A DNA stretch of 64,000 bases from Chrysoperla carnea (taxonomy: Eukaryota > Arthropoda > Insecta > Neuroptera > Chrysopidae): the NCBI RefSeq assembly GCF_905475395.1, contig NC_058340.1, positions 75,432,181-75,496,180 of the forward strand. Reading direction: 5' to 3'. This document shows positions 24,051-33,520 of the stretch, one piece after another (the first letter of the stretch is position 1; the number at the start of each line of letters is the position of its first letter). The notes beneath the pieces are model-generated. The model saw nothing but the letters and a program-made list of their open reading frames with translations, had not been told where the DNA came from and did not search any database. Position numbers and translations under genes: made by a program.

Positions 24051-24902
24051 CTGTAAATGATCTAATAACGTTTCTAATCCACGATCACTAATACTGGAAC
24101 ATCGTAAACTTAACGAATGTATATGTTTGGTGGCTAACGGGAACGAATGTACCAAATCCAGGGTATCCTCATCGGCTGCACCCATCAAACAGATTCCATG
24201 AAACCCGCGACGTATAAGCGAATTATACAAACGTGCCCGTTCCGCTTGGCCCATTGTACGCATATCACGACACGGTAATGTTGGAATTAAACCGTTCCAA
24301 TAGCGCGGCGAACGATATAAAATGTCACGCCATTTCGTACACACTTGAGCAAGCACACATCGTTCATACGAATTAAAATATAGAAAAAATCGTGCTAAAA
24401 AACGTTCATCAGTCATTAATTGTTCCCAATTTAAGAATAACGGTACAATATTTTTAATTTGATATAAACGATGATGATGTGAACTTTGAAATTTCGCGCC
24501 ACCTGATTGTATCATGCTAACCATGCCAGCACGTAACGCCATCTGCGTGTTGCCATTGGAGTTAATTATGATTTTTTGCCGTTGTTGTTGCTGATTGTGT
24601 GTGGGTAACAATCGTGATGGTTTTTCTGGTGCATGCTGTATATTTATGCTGGCTGTTTGTTGTGTATTGCTGCCCCCACCACAGAAAACATTCGTAACAC
24701 GTTCCATTACACTTGTTTTCTGTGGTTGCACTGGTATTATTGGCATACTTTGATTTTGATTTTGTGGTGAATTGGATTGATTTTGTGGTTGCGACTCATT
24801 TTGTCGATGATGTTTACTGCTACGTAATCCTAAGCCATTGATACGTTTTGACAGTTCAGCAGAAGCACGCTCTACAACACCTTGCGCTGATATCGATGAC
24901 AT
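24051..24902 (-). CDS. FBXL16: F-box/LRR-repeat protein 16, first coding exon (partial gene)
   Basis: This exon encodes 284 residues beginning MSSISAQGVVERASAELSKR. The N-terminal half is low-complexity, rich in Gln, Asn and Ser. An F-box-like segment covers about residues 163-204 (ARFFLYFNSYERCVLAQVCT). It is followed by RRGFHGICLMGAAD and the first leucine-rich repeat (HIHSLSLRCSSISDRGLETL). The order and sequence match vertebrate FBXL16, where the matching stretch includes CVLAQVCKAWR and a first LRR ending GLEVML. The exon ends in phase 0 at CAG followed by the donor GTAAATT. The remaining LRRs would lie at lower coordinates, but none is recognisable in the 24 kb available, so the next intron is very long or the gene continues outside. 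FBXL proteins usually recruit substrates to SCF ubiquitin ligases; vertebrate FBXL16 is considered atypical. The start is supported by the AT-rich 5' leader directly upstream. Confidence 0.88.
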
Positions 24903-25330
24903 ATTTCCCCTCTTTTGTTTTTACACACAAAAAAAAACTTCACTTGTTTTTTTTAAATAATTATTTTTAATTTAACGAGCATTTTTGAATTTTTTTTTTT
25001 ATTAATATATAAATTGTTTGAACATAAACAACAAAAAACAACACTTGGATGGAGAGCTTTTAAGCTTTGAGTTGAAGTTGAAAAGCTTCACTGGCACTGC
25101 ACACTGCACTGCATTTGATGGATAGACAAGACGTACCTTGTCCGTGTGTGTGCTTTTCAAAGTGGTGACAGTAAGTCTCGTTCAGAAGCACAAGCATATA
25201 AAACAACCAACGTTTTTCTATTTGTCGTTTCCCCGATCATCGATATCACGACCAAACGGTAACGTCCGAATGGCGTCGCGACGTCCGTGGTCGATATATG
25301 TGCAATACAGGTCTGTATTTAGTACGATTT
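24903..25330 (-). promoter_or_regulatory. Probable 5' leader and promoter of FBXL16
   Basis: The stretch upstream of the start on the minus strand changes from AT-rich leader to a more GC-balanced region at about 25,050-25,320, with repeated GCAGTG/TGCAGT motifs near 25,100. No TATA box stands out. The plus-strand ORF at 25,138 is open by chance and carries no known motif. The transcription start is not determinable by eye. Confidence 0.35.
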
Positions 25331-26735
25331 TTCGACTTAATATCAAATATGCTTAGTTTTTTACCTTTCATAATCAAACTCAAGGAATTTTTTTTAGATG
25401 TGTTCATTCATCTAAATGCAGAACCGGGCCGAAACCGTAATTCATTATAATATTAAGACAGGCATTTTAGGAATTATATTTTACTTTCAATTACTAGTTT
25501 ATTATTTAAACAGGATTTATAAGAATTTTTAACGCGCTTTTATTAGCTTTGCATTGTAGCCATGTAACGAAATCTTTGAACGTGAGATGCACGCGCTTAA
25601 AAATGTATCTTTTTCATATATTATGACAAGGACGCAGGCGAACTCCAGTCTTATCTCTCATTCATCATACCGCAAGGTTTGGGTCATGGCGTTCTCTAGT
25701 TGTATAAACTATGAATTGTCATAATAGATGACGTCGTCCTGATTCATAGCGCACGGTTCTGAAGTTTTTTTATGTCACAATTTTTTTAAGCGAGTATATT
25801 TATTGCAAAACAGTTTTAATTGGAAATATTTTATTATAGGACTCATTTTTTGGGTCCCTACAATCGATTCGACTTGTTTTTGGTATATCGAAAAATTTAC
25901 TGGAAGTATCTATTTATTTTTTGTTACAAAATACGTCTCTGCTTTTATTTTACAAATAGATGTTGTGATTATTAGACAAAGACATATATATAAAATATGA
26001 GCTACACATGATAATCTATTCTTTGTTCACATTCAATGCACATGAATACTATACGTTAAAATGAGATAGCGATAATTATTTCATTATAATACATTGACGT
26101 TCTATATATCTATGTTTGTTGCACACACGCCATTATTAGCTTCATTCGTATAATAACTCTGCATACTTCAAATGAACATTGCGATATCAATGCGATCAAT
26201 AATAAATTATGCTGATATAATTTTTATTATAGTTTTTCCCACTTATGCAGTAAAATGCTGATACAAGGAAATTGTATTTATAAAAGAATTTCCTTTAATT
26301 CCTTTTTTTTTGAACTCTAAAATTAGAGTAAAATTATAATTTAATTACAATTCAAATTTTTTTAATATTAATTTCTTTCAAAAATGATTCATTTAGTGCT
26401 GCCCTCTTATGGTCAATCTCAAAACAAAATCATAATCTACTCAATTAGGAATTTTAATTTTAAAAAATAAAAATATTTTTATTTCTAAGAATATAGTTCT
26501 ATCAATTTTTAAAAATGGAAATTTTACAGTCTTTTCGATTTAGGAATTAACTTTATATTCCAATTTAGTAATTTAATGCTGCCATCTGTAGTGAGTGAAT
26601 TTTAAAACGAAAACAAATTTATTAAAAAGTTAGTTTTTAATAAATACAACAGATGGCAATAAATGTTCTTTAATTGCTTTTTGAATTTTGAATTTAATGC
26701 AATTGTTGTATAAAGTCTCACATAGTTGTGTTTTA
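25331..26735. other. Intergenic sequence between FBXL16 and DPH1
   Basis: AT-rich. Two related GTGCTGCC(C/A)TCT-like stretches occur near 26,397 and 26,577 without clear element ends. No credible gene was seen. Confidence 0.45.
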
Positions 26736-26828
26736 ACAAGTGAAAACGAATAATTGACTGAGTTCATTGTTGAAATACTCTGAGCACGCTATAAAAATTT
26801 CAGCTTGATATCTCTTTTAGTTTTTTGT
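26736..26828 (-). mobile_element. HINE-like family A relic (copy 7)
   Basis: The 3' terminal block (ACAAGTGAAAACGAATAATT through GTTGAAATAC) joins directly to the internal block CTGAGCACGCTATAAAAATT and TTGATATCTCTTTTAG. The middle and 5' end are missing, so this is an internally deleted, truncated copy. Confidence 0.75.
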
Positions 26829-26850
26829 CGATTTTCGAATACTCGTTTTT

Positions 26851-27605
26851 TACGGAAGCCTGAATGTCTCAACAGCTTTTTTTTTTAAAGTGTCCACCCA
26901 CAAATATAAAACCAACTAGTTCACTTTCAACAAGTGCGCTTGTGACTTGTGGGACATTATGGAAACAAACCTTTTTGAAAATGTCAGTAGGTAATGACTA
27001 TTCTTTAATTAGCCACTACCGAAACTGTCTGGAATTATTAATTTTTGTATGTCCAGATTTAATGCTAATAATTAAATTTAATGATAATGTTTATAATTTG
27101 TCTTACGTAGTTAGTTAAAAATTTTTATTAATATTATTTTAAAAATATAATGCTTTAATTAGCTTTTTCCTCAGAAGATTAAAAAAAGATCCGATAGATG
27201 GCAGGAAATAAAAATATAGGAAATCAAAATATTTTTACCTACCCTAGTTCTGCCATCTATCGGATCTTCTGAGGAAAAAGGCTAATTAAAGCATTATATT
27301 TTTTAAATAATATTAATAAAAATTTTTAACTAACACGTAAGAAAAATTAACTACGTAAGACAAATTATAAACATTACCATTAAATTTAATTATTATCATT
27401 AAATCCGGACATACAATAATTAATAATTCCAGACAGTTTCGGTAGTGGCTAATTAAAGAATAGTCATTACCGACTGACATTTTCAAAAAGGTTTGTTTCC
27501 ATAATGCCCCAGAAGTCACAAGTGCACTTGTTGAAAGTGAACTAGTTGGTTTTATATTTGTGAAACTTTTAAAAAAAAGCTTTTGAGACATTCAGGCTTC
27601 CGTAC
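26851..27605. mobile_element. Long inverted-repeat element (about 755 bp)
   Basis: Two arms of about 330-350 bp run inward from ACGGAAGCCTGAATGTCTCA at left and its complement at right. They are separated by a short centre near 27,190-27,250 where GATCCGATAGATGGCAG faces CTGCCATCTATCGGATC. Each arm holds the same open frame on opposite strands: 84 residues plus at 26,864 and 92 residues minus at 27,313, sharing WKQTFLKMSVGNDYSLISHY. Arm identity is high. I do not recognise the peptide, and shared frames may simply reflect shared sequence. No target-site duplication was clear. Confidence 0.8.
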
Positions 27606-27913
27606 TTTTTAATACCAGTCTTGACATCTACATGTGTAAAGTGGTATTACGTAATAAGAAAATTGCGCTGTAAGTTTGAAAACTTCATTAATGAAAAATT
27701 TATTAATTTATGGTGTTATGTGTGAAAAGTCACGTAGACAAATATTTCATTCATACTTTCTTCTTACAAAGAAGCAAATTGCGCATGTTTTATTTTATAA
27801 CTTTCAATAAAACCTTTTTTGAGGTTAACTCCAAAAATAAAAGAATATTCAAATCTTGATCATTAGCCAAGGCTATATCAAATTTTAAAACCATGTGTTA
27901 AAACCTTCGCACA
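27606..27913. other. DPH1 upstream region
   Basis: AT-rich 5' flank of DPH1. No TATA box or initiator can be assigned with confidence. Confidence 0.4.
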
Positions 27914-29170
27914 ATGAGTGAAGAAAGTGGAACAATTGTGGTGCGTGCAAAACCTCAACGTAAAATCATTAAAGCTCCCGTAAAGTTTATTACAAAAATT
28001 CCCGATGAATTATTAAATGATGAAAAATTAAAAAAAGCCATTAGTGCTTTACCACAAAATTATAATTTTGAAATACCGAAAACGATATGGCGTATACGAC
28101 AAACTGGTGCGAAACGTGTTGCACTTCAAATGCCCGAAGGTTTATTAATGTTTTCCACAACGATAGCTGATATTATTGAAGATTTCACTGAAGCTGAAAC
28201 GATAATTATGGGTGATGTAACATATGGAGCTTGTTGTGTCGATGACTACACGGCGAAAGCTTTGGAAGTAGATCTTCTGGTACATTATGGACACAGTTGT
28301 TTAATTCCAATTGATCAAACTGCAGGGATTAAAGTGTTGTACATTTTTGTGGATATCAAAATTGATCCGTTACATTTTATTGAAACGATTAAGTTAAATT
28401 TTGTGACCGCGAAACGTTTGTGTTTAGTTAGTACGATCCAATTTGTTGTGACTTTACAGTCCGTGGCAAATGAGTTAAGACAATTAGGCTATGATGTAAA
28501 AGTGCCTCAAATTAAACCGTTATCTCCAGGTGAAATTTTAGGTTGTACGGCCCCCGTAGTTAATTGTACAGACATTTTAATTTATTTGGGTGATGGTAGA
28601 TTTCATTTAGAGGCTGCAATGATTGCAAATCCAAAATTAGAGGCATACCGTTATGATCCTTACTCGAAAGTGTTTTCACGTGAGGAATACGATCATAGTT
28701 CAATGCGAAAAGTTCGTTCGAATGCAATTGAACAAGCAAAAAGTGCAAAGACGTTTGGATTAATTTTAGGAACATTAGGTCGACAGGGTAGTTCGAAAGT
28801 TATGGAAAATTTAGCACAAAGGTTAATAGATTTAAATAAGAAATATGTAACAATTTTACTGTCGGAAATATTCCCTAGTAAATTGGATTTATTGGAGGAT
28901 GTGGATGCATTTATTCAAATTGCATGTCCACGATTATCAATTGATTGGGGTTTGGCATTTAAGAAACCATTGCTAACACCCTATGAAGCGGCTGTAGTCT
29001 TAGGTGATGCTGAATGGAAAGCGAATCCGGATGATATTGATGGAACACGATATCCGATGGATTTTTATGCTAATGCTAGTCTTGGTCCTTGGACTCCAAA
29101 TCATAAACCTGAACCAAAAGTGGAAGTTGAAAATAAGGATAAATTATGCTGTGGGAACTGTAAGAAATAA
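27914..29170 (+). CDS. DPH1: Diphthamide biosynthesis protein 1 (intronless)
   Basis: A single 418-residue frame, close to the family's usual length (about 440). DPH1 and DPH2 form the radical-SAM-type enzyme that transfers a 3-amino-3-carboxypropyl group from SAM to a histidine of elongation factor 2, the first step of diphthamide synthesis, in the cytosol. The three conserved cysteine regions that bind the 4Fe-4S cluster are visible: [12 protein letters not shown] (Cys107/108), LGCTAP (Cys211) and [11 protein letters not shown] (Cys338). The [11 protein letters not shown] block and the [13 protein letters not shown] block are also typical. The tail is Cys-rich (KLCCGNCKK). The start fits family length and has no in-frame ATG just upstream. 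AATAAA lies at about 29,303. A partial copy of its own 3' coding end follows the stop. Intronless structure is compatible with an old retrocopy or intron loss. Confidence 0.95.
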   Translation: MSEESGTIVVRAKPQRKIIKAPVKFITKIPDELLNDEKLKKAISALPQNYNFEIPKTIWRIRQTGAKRVALQMPEGLLMFSTTIADIIEDFTEAETIIMGDVTYGACCVDDYTAKALEVDLLVHYGHSCLIPIDQTAGIKVLYIFVDIKIDPLHFIETIKLNFVTAKRLCLVSTIQFVVTLQSVANELRQLGYDVKVPQIKPLSPGEILGCTAPVVNCTDILIYLGDGRFHLEAAMIANPKLEAYRYDPYSKVFSREEYDHSSMRKVRSNAIEQAKSAKTFGLILGTLGRQGSSKVMENLAQRLIDLNKKYVTILLSEIFPSKLDLLEDVDAFIQIACPRLSIDWGLAFKKPLLTPYEAAVVLGDAEWKANPDDIDGTRYPMDFYANASLGPWTPNHKPEPKVEVENKDKLCCGNCKK

Positions 29171-29186
29171 GAGAAAAATGTGGCTA

Positions 29187-29262
29187 ACTTCAAATCATAA
29201 ACCTGAACCAAAAGTGGAAGTTTGCGAAAAGAAAAAAAGGCTGCAAAAAATGCTGTAGAATC
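29187..29262 (+). pseudogene. Local duplicate of the DPH1 3' coding end
   Basis: Starting 17 bp after the DPH1 stop, the segment TCAAATCATAAACCTGAACC with AAAAGTGGAAGTT repeats 29,094-29,127 almost exactly. It then diverges into a Lys-rich stretch that in one frame would read KKGCKKCC. It is too short to be a gene. It may be part of the DPH1 3' untranslated region, or an exon-end duplication that could change the C terminus if the first stop were skipped or spliced out. Confidence 0.75.
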
Positions 29263-29831
29263 TGGTTTTTAGTTTAATAATTTATGGAATTTGTATTTTT
29301 AAAATAAATTATTTTATATTTAATGAATCTTTTTTGGTTGATGATCCTTGCAAGTTTAATTACAGTTGTTTAAACACCGTACGTTAATTTCCGCTACGAA
29401 TAAATGCTTACTTCGGCGCAATGTTAGAGATAATTACTAGCTAATAATTACCGTATATAATCAAGCTATCAATCGTAAAATTGACGGTTTTTTCGTCAAA
29501 AGTATTCGATTTTTGAATTTTCAAAAACTAATTTCTAAACCATTTCAAAAAAAGTTGCGCACTCTCGCCAAACAATGTTTACGTGGAAATAAGAAAATTC
29601 CAACTTAAATAATCTTACAGCGGCAGATCAACTACGCCATCTGATTCAGAAAACCGGGCTGGATAGTCAAGAGTTGGGTACGTCTCATGGTCGAACAAGC
29701 CACTCCCTCTCTCTATTGAGGAACACACACATTATTATTGGAAATTCCGCTCATTGATAAAATGATTCCGCCTTTCGCGCTGATCATAAGTTTCTCCAAA
29801 GATTGGAAATCTGTTTTTTAAAAAAATTATA
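29263..29831. other. DPH1 3' flank and tRNA downstream region
   Basis: It holds the AATAAA at about 29,303. On the minus strand a T run just beyond the tRNA (29,820-29,827 read as A on plus) would act as the RNA polymerase III terminator. No other gene was seen. Confidence 0.6.
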
Positions 29832-29902
29832 TGCATCGTCCGGGAATCGAACCCGGGCCGCCCGCGTGGCAGGCGAGCATTCTACCACTGAACCAACGAT
29901 GC
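29832..29902 (-). tRNA. tRNA-Gly(GCC): tRNA-Gly (anticodon GCC)
   Basis: On the minus strand the sequence begins GCATCGTTGGTTCAGTGGTA, has the anticodon loop CTGCCAC and the TPsiC arm GGGTTCGATTCCC, and closes with CGATGC. Acceptor, D, anticodon and T arms all pair. The A box (TGGTTCAGTGG) and B box (GGTTCGATTCC) are intact. It is 71 nt including the discriminator, with no intron. An oligo-T terminator follows immediately. It looks functional. Confidence 0.97.
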
Positions 29903-30377
29903 TCTTATGTTTTACAATACAAATGTAGCTATTATTGTGGATCTTAGAAATATTATTCGATTTCCAGAAATTCGGATTCAAAAAAATAAAAATATTTACT
30001 AAAATTATTAACGGTGTTAAAATAAAGCTTTGTCATAAGTTTAAAAAAGTGGATCCAATCGTGAGAGTAAATGTGGTTTTGGATTTTTTGTTGAATAAAC
30101 TTTGCTTTATTACAATAAAACTTGAAATTTACCCAGAGTAACCTTTGAGAAAGTTGTGGCCACGTCTAAATGGGTATATTCGTTCCTGCGTTAGACTTGG
30201 TTTCTGATTAAACAATTTCAAAGATCGTAAACACTTCCATTCTGAAATTTAATAGCAAAATATGGAAAACAATCAACTTTTAAAAAAAGAACGTTTTATT
30301 TAAAGAAAATGATTCATGTTACAGTTAAACTAATTCTTAAAACATTTTTATAGAAAATAAGAATATACTTTGAGCAT
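29903..30377. other. Intergenic; ARPC1 3' flank
   Basis: On the minus strand AATAAA (plus-strand TTTATT at 30,295-30,300) lies about 78 bp beyond the ARPC1 stop and is its likely polyadenylation signal. A 68-residue plus ORF at 29,935 shows no known motif. Confidence 0.6.
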
Positions 30378-31583
30378 TCAAACAATTTTTAAACCTTGCA
30401 TACTTTTTTCAATTGCAAACAAATCCCAAATAACGAGTTGTCCATCCAGACCGGATGTACTAATTTTACTAGCATCCTGTTTTGTCCCTTTATACAAACA
30501 CACACACGTAATCGCATTCTGATGAATTGATTCTAAATTCGTGTCATTCGTTTCAATACGGGCATTACGATCCAACGATTGAAACTTCTTCATTGCTGAT
30601 AATCCACCAGCTTCTTTTTTCTGCGAATTATCAATTTTCCCAGCGAAAACCAATTGACCGTTCGAATTGAGTGTATAAATTAATGGAATACAACTATGAC
30701 CCGCTGCAATTATGGAATTATTCGTTATCCATAAACAACTTAAAAATGGTAAATATTCTGTGCGAAGTTTTGATACAGCGAAATTTTTGGTGGCATCTAC
30801 AACGTTAATCGAACTATCATGACCCACCCAACATAGTTTATTCCCATCAGCGGAGAAACTAACGCTATGAATCCAACCGCCACCGGATTTTGAATTTGGT
30901 ATCTCGTATAATAATTGTCCTAAGGCCATTTTAGGGCCCCATGGAGAAGGTGTATTCGCTTCGTCGATATCTTTAATATATGCAGAAAAAACACGTACTC
31001 GGAAATCAGTTGAGCCGGCTACAAGTAACAAGTTACTCGGATGCCAGTCTAATGTTGTAATTGTCGAACGAATTGGTTTCTTAATGTGTTTCGAAACCCA
31101 CCAATCGTTTTCCGCTTCGAAATAGCACACAGAAATTAATCGAGCACCACAACCCACAGCGAATTTATTTTCCAATGGAGACCATTTTACACAAGTGGCT
31201 GCACGGTTTATCCGTAACAGAACTAAAGTTGGTTTCCATTTTTGATCCTCGTCTTGAGTCCATACATAAGCGTTTCGATCAACGGCACACGTAACGATAC
31301 GATTTGTTTTCGGGGCCCAATCAATACCCATTACGCGTAAATCGTGGCGATTTAGTATGTCCAACGGTTTCGATTCGGGTGTATTATCTCGAGCATCGTA
31401 AATATGAACTTCGTGGTTATTTGGCGAAAATGCAATTTCTACAACCGAAAAAAACCAAATGAATATAAAAAAAGGTTTATTATTTTTATTTATTAAAAGA
31501 AAATACTTACGGCTGCGATCATGGTTCCATGCATGGCATGTAATCGGGCAAACTACACTACCAAATCGAAATTTTTCAGTCAT
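30378..31583 (-). CDS. Arpc1: Arp2/3 complex subunit 1 (ARPC1), two exons
   Basis: Exons are complement(31,511..31,583) and complement(30,378..31,438). The 72-bp intron has donor GTAAGT and acceptor TTGTAG. The joined protein is 377 residues, equal to the Drosophila protein, and the junction restores DRS-QIAFSPNNHEVHIYDA. It is a seven-bladed WD40 beta-propeller subunit of the actin-nucleating Arp2/3 complex in the cytoplasm. Diagnostic stretches are RHDLRVMGIDWAPKTNRIVT, RNAYVWTQDEDQKWK, LRINRAATCVKWSPLENKFA, NDWWVSKHIKKPIRSTITTL, GWIHSVSFSADGNKLCWVGH and STSGLDGQLVIWDL. The start MTEKFRFGSVV matches the family start, so an in-frame ATG further upstream is unlikely to be used. The minus-strand 407-residue open frame reads through the intron. 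Confidence 0.96.
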   Translation of the reverse strand: MTEKFRFGSVVCPITCHAWNHDRSRKYFLLINKNNKPFFIFIWFFSVVEIAFSPNNHEVHIYDARDNTPESKPLDILNRHDLRVMGIDWAPKTNRIVTCAVDRNAYVWTQDEDQKWKPTLVLLRINRAATCVKWSPLENKFAVGCGARLISVCYFEAENDWWVSKHIKKPIRSTITTLDWHPSNLLLVAGSTDFRVRVFSAYIKDIDEANTPSPWGPKMALGQLLYEIPNSKSGGGWIHSVSFSADGNKLCWVGHDSSINVVDATKNFAVSKLRTEYLPFLSCLWITNNSIIAAGHSCIPLIYTLNSNGQLVFAGKIDNSQKKEAGGLSAMKKFQSLDRNARIETNDTNLESIHQNAITCVCLYKGTKQDASKISTSGLDGQLVIWDLFAIEKSMQGLKIV

Positions 31584-31868
31584 TTTTTGTTGTTTTTTCA
31601 AAAATCAAAATAAGCCGACTACAGTAAAATTAGGTTATAATTAGAACAGATCTTTTATTGAAGGAAATTCGCGGACTATGGTCTGTCTACACGAATTCCC
31701 AAAAAAGATTCACACAATTTAGTTGGAATTAATGAATAATAATTCAAAAAATATAAATATTTTTGTAGATTTTCGTATGAACACACCCAATTTTGGTTTC
31801 TAGTCGATGACTGATCACTGATTAGTGATTATTATAGTGATGTAACGAGTCTACTTCAATAACTTTAA

Positions 31869-32576
31869 GGGCCCCCGCAGACTGCAGACTTTTTATCGGC
31901 CGATAGTTTAGTCGGGTTGGGCTGAAAGTGCGCACACCGAGCCAACTAAACAGTTTGGTTGGTGAACAGGGCGCAGACTATCCAACAGCCGGCCGACTAT
32001 TCTCGAACTAGTTTGTAACTGTCTGTTGAAGCGGTCGCACAATGAAAATATTGCCCAGGAAAATTATTGGTCTCATCATACTCCGGAGGAGGAAAATCAA
32101 CAAGAGATTCCGAGAGTATCAGGTGCATCCCATTCTCAGTGATAGATTAGTTAGTGGAAAATTTTACACTATGCATGCCAAATTACTTGATTACCCGAAA
32201 AAAATTTCCGCCTATTATTGAATGAGCATTACCAGCTTCAATGAACTTTTCAAGCTAATTTGACCAGCAATAGCGAAGGAGGATACAAATTTAAGACTTT
32301 CTATACCTGTGGAAGAGCCAAATCACAGAGCGAACTGAGCTATCGGCCGACTAAACAATCGTCATGTATGCGCAGGCGTGTATGCGCCAATACTGATTAA
32401 AAAGTCGGCCGATAGTTGGCCGACAGATTTGTTTGAATGTAATCGGGTAGCCCATTAAACTTTTTTATCGGCCGATACTGAATCGCTTTAGTGTGCGCAT
32501 ATGCATTCCTCTCCATACTGATTAATAAGCCGACCAAACTATCGGCCGATAAAAAGTCTGCAGTCTGCGGGGGCCC
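31869..32576. mobile_element. TTAA-flanked inverted-repeat element (708 bp)
   Basis: The ends GGGCCCCCGCAGACTGCAGA and the exact complement at right are flanked by TTAA (31,865-31,868 and 32,577-32,580). About 50 bp pair at each end (through TATCGGCCGATAGTTTAG). ATCGGCCGAT recurs inside several times. It is clearly richer in GC than its surroundings. The TTAA target and G/C-run start resemble piggyBac derivatives. No transposase frame is present. It sits about 285 bp upstream of the ARPC1 start codon. Confidence 0.85.
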
Positions 32577-32625
32577 TTAAATGTTTATATCATTATTTTA
32601 TGTATAGTTCAAACGTATTATAAAA

Positions 32626-33150
32626 ACAAGTGGAAACAAACAATTGACTGAGTTAATTGTTGAAATACCATGTATAGACAGTGTTGATGACGTAGTCATT
32701 TGTTTTTTGACGTCACGTAAATAAAAAAAGATATCCACTTTTAAATGGCCACACACACATAACTGATTTTCCCATATTAATACATACTACAAAATTTGCA
32801 CTTAATTAGCGCCCTCGTGGGTAAACAGTGATGTTTACAAAAAAATGTTTCAGACAAAAGTTGTTTATTTTTTCATGAGGAACATTTTTTACGCTTAAAT
32901 TTTTGTTCTATCTCTAACGGTTTACAACATGGGTCCTACGGATTCAAAACCCAATTGACCTATATTGCTCATTTACGAACTCGACCTCACTTTTTACGTT
33001 CTGAGTACGCTATAAAAATTTCAGCTTGATATCTCATTTCGTTTTTGAGTTATCGTGTTGACAGACAGACGGACAGACAACCGGAAATGGTCTACTATTT
33101 ACCGATATATTCTCTGACATATGCAGACGAAGATTCGTAGCATCACTACA
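32626..33150 (-). mobile_element. HINE-like element, family A, copy 8
   Basis: The 3' end (ACAAGTGGAAACAAACAATT) is at left and it continues through GCGCCCTCGTGGGTAAACAG and the GACAGACGGACAGAC run to GTAGCATCA. The 5' hairpin is missing. Confidence 0.82.
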
Positions 33151-33520
33151 TGATTAATGAATGAAGTAGATTTTGGAATCATTTGAAATAGAGGTTACGT
33201 ACGATTAAATTTTACGAAAAAATCTTCAAAACATTTTTTTACAAAACATGTTTGAAATGATTTATTTAAAAGTTATTTGAATTTTTTAATTTATGTGAAA
33301 AAACATTGTAAATCATAAGAACAAAGGAAAAAAACTAGAAAAAACCTTAACCTGTGATGTGATTACTGTGATTAAAACTTTTAACAGATCTGCGATGTAA
33401 AATTTAAATTAATTCTAAATTGAAAATTTATGATATCCTTTTTTTTTTTAAATCCAAAAATGTTTAAAACTTGCTTTCTATTGAAATATTCTAAAACAAC
33501 ATTTTCACGTTAGCAAGATA
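33151..33520. other. CASD1 upstream region
   Basis: AT-rich 5' flank of CASD1. No clear core promoter motif was seen. Confidence 0.4.

Noticed and set aside
25138-25356. 72-residue plus ORF opposite the FBXL16 promoter
   Set aside because: Open only because the region is less AT-rich; no similarity is recognised and it overlaps the likely FBXL16 leader.
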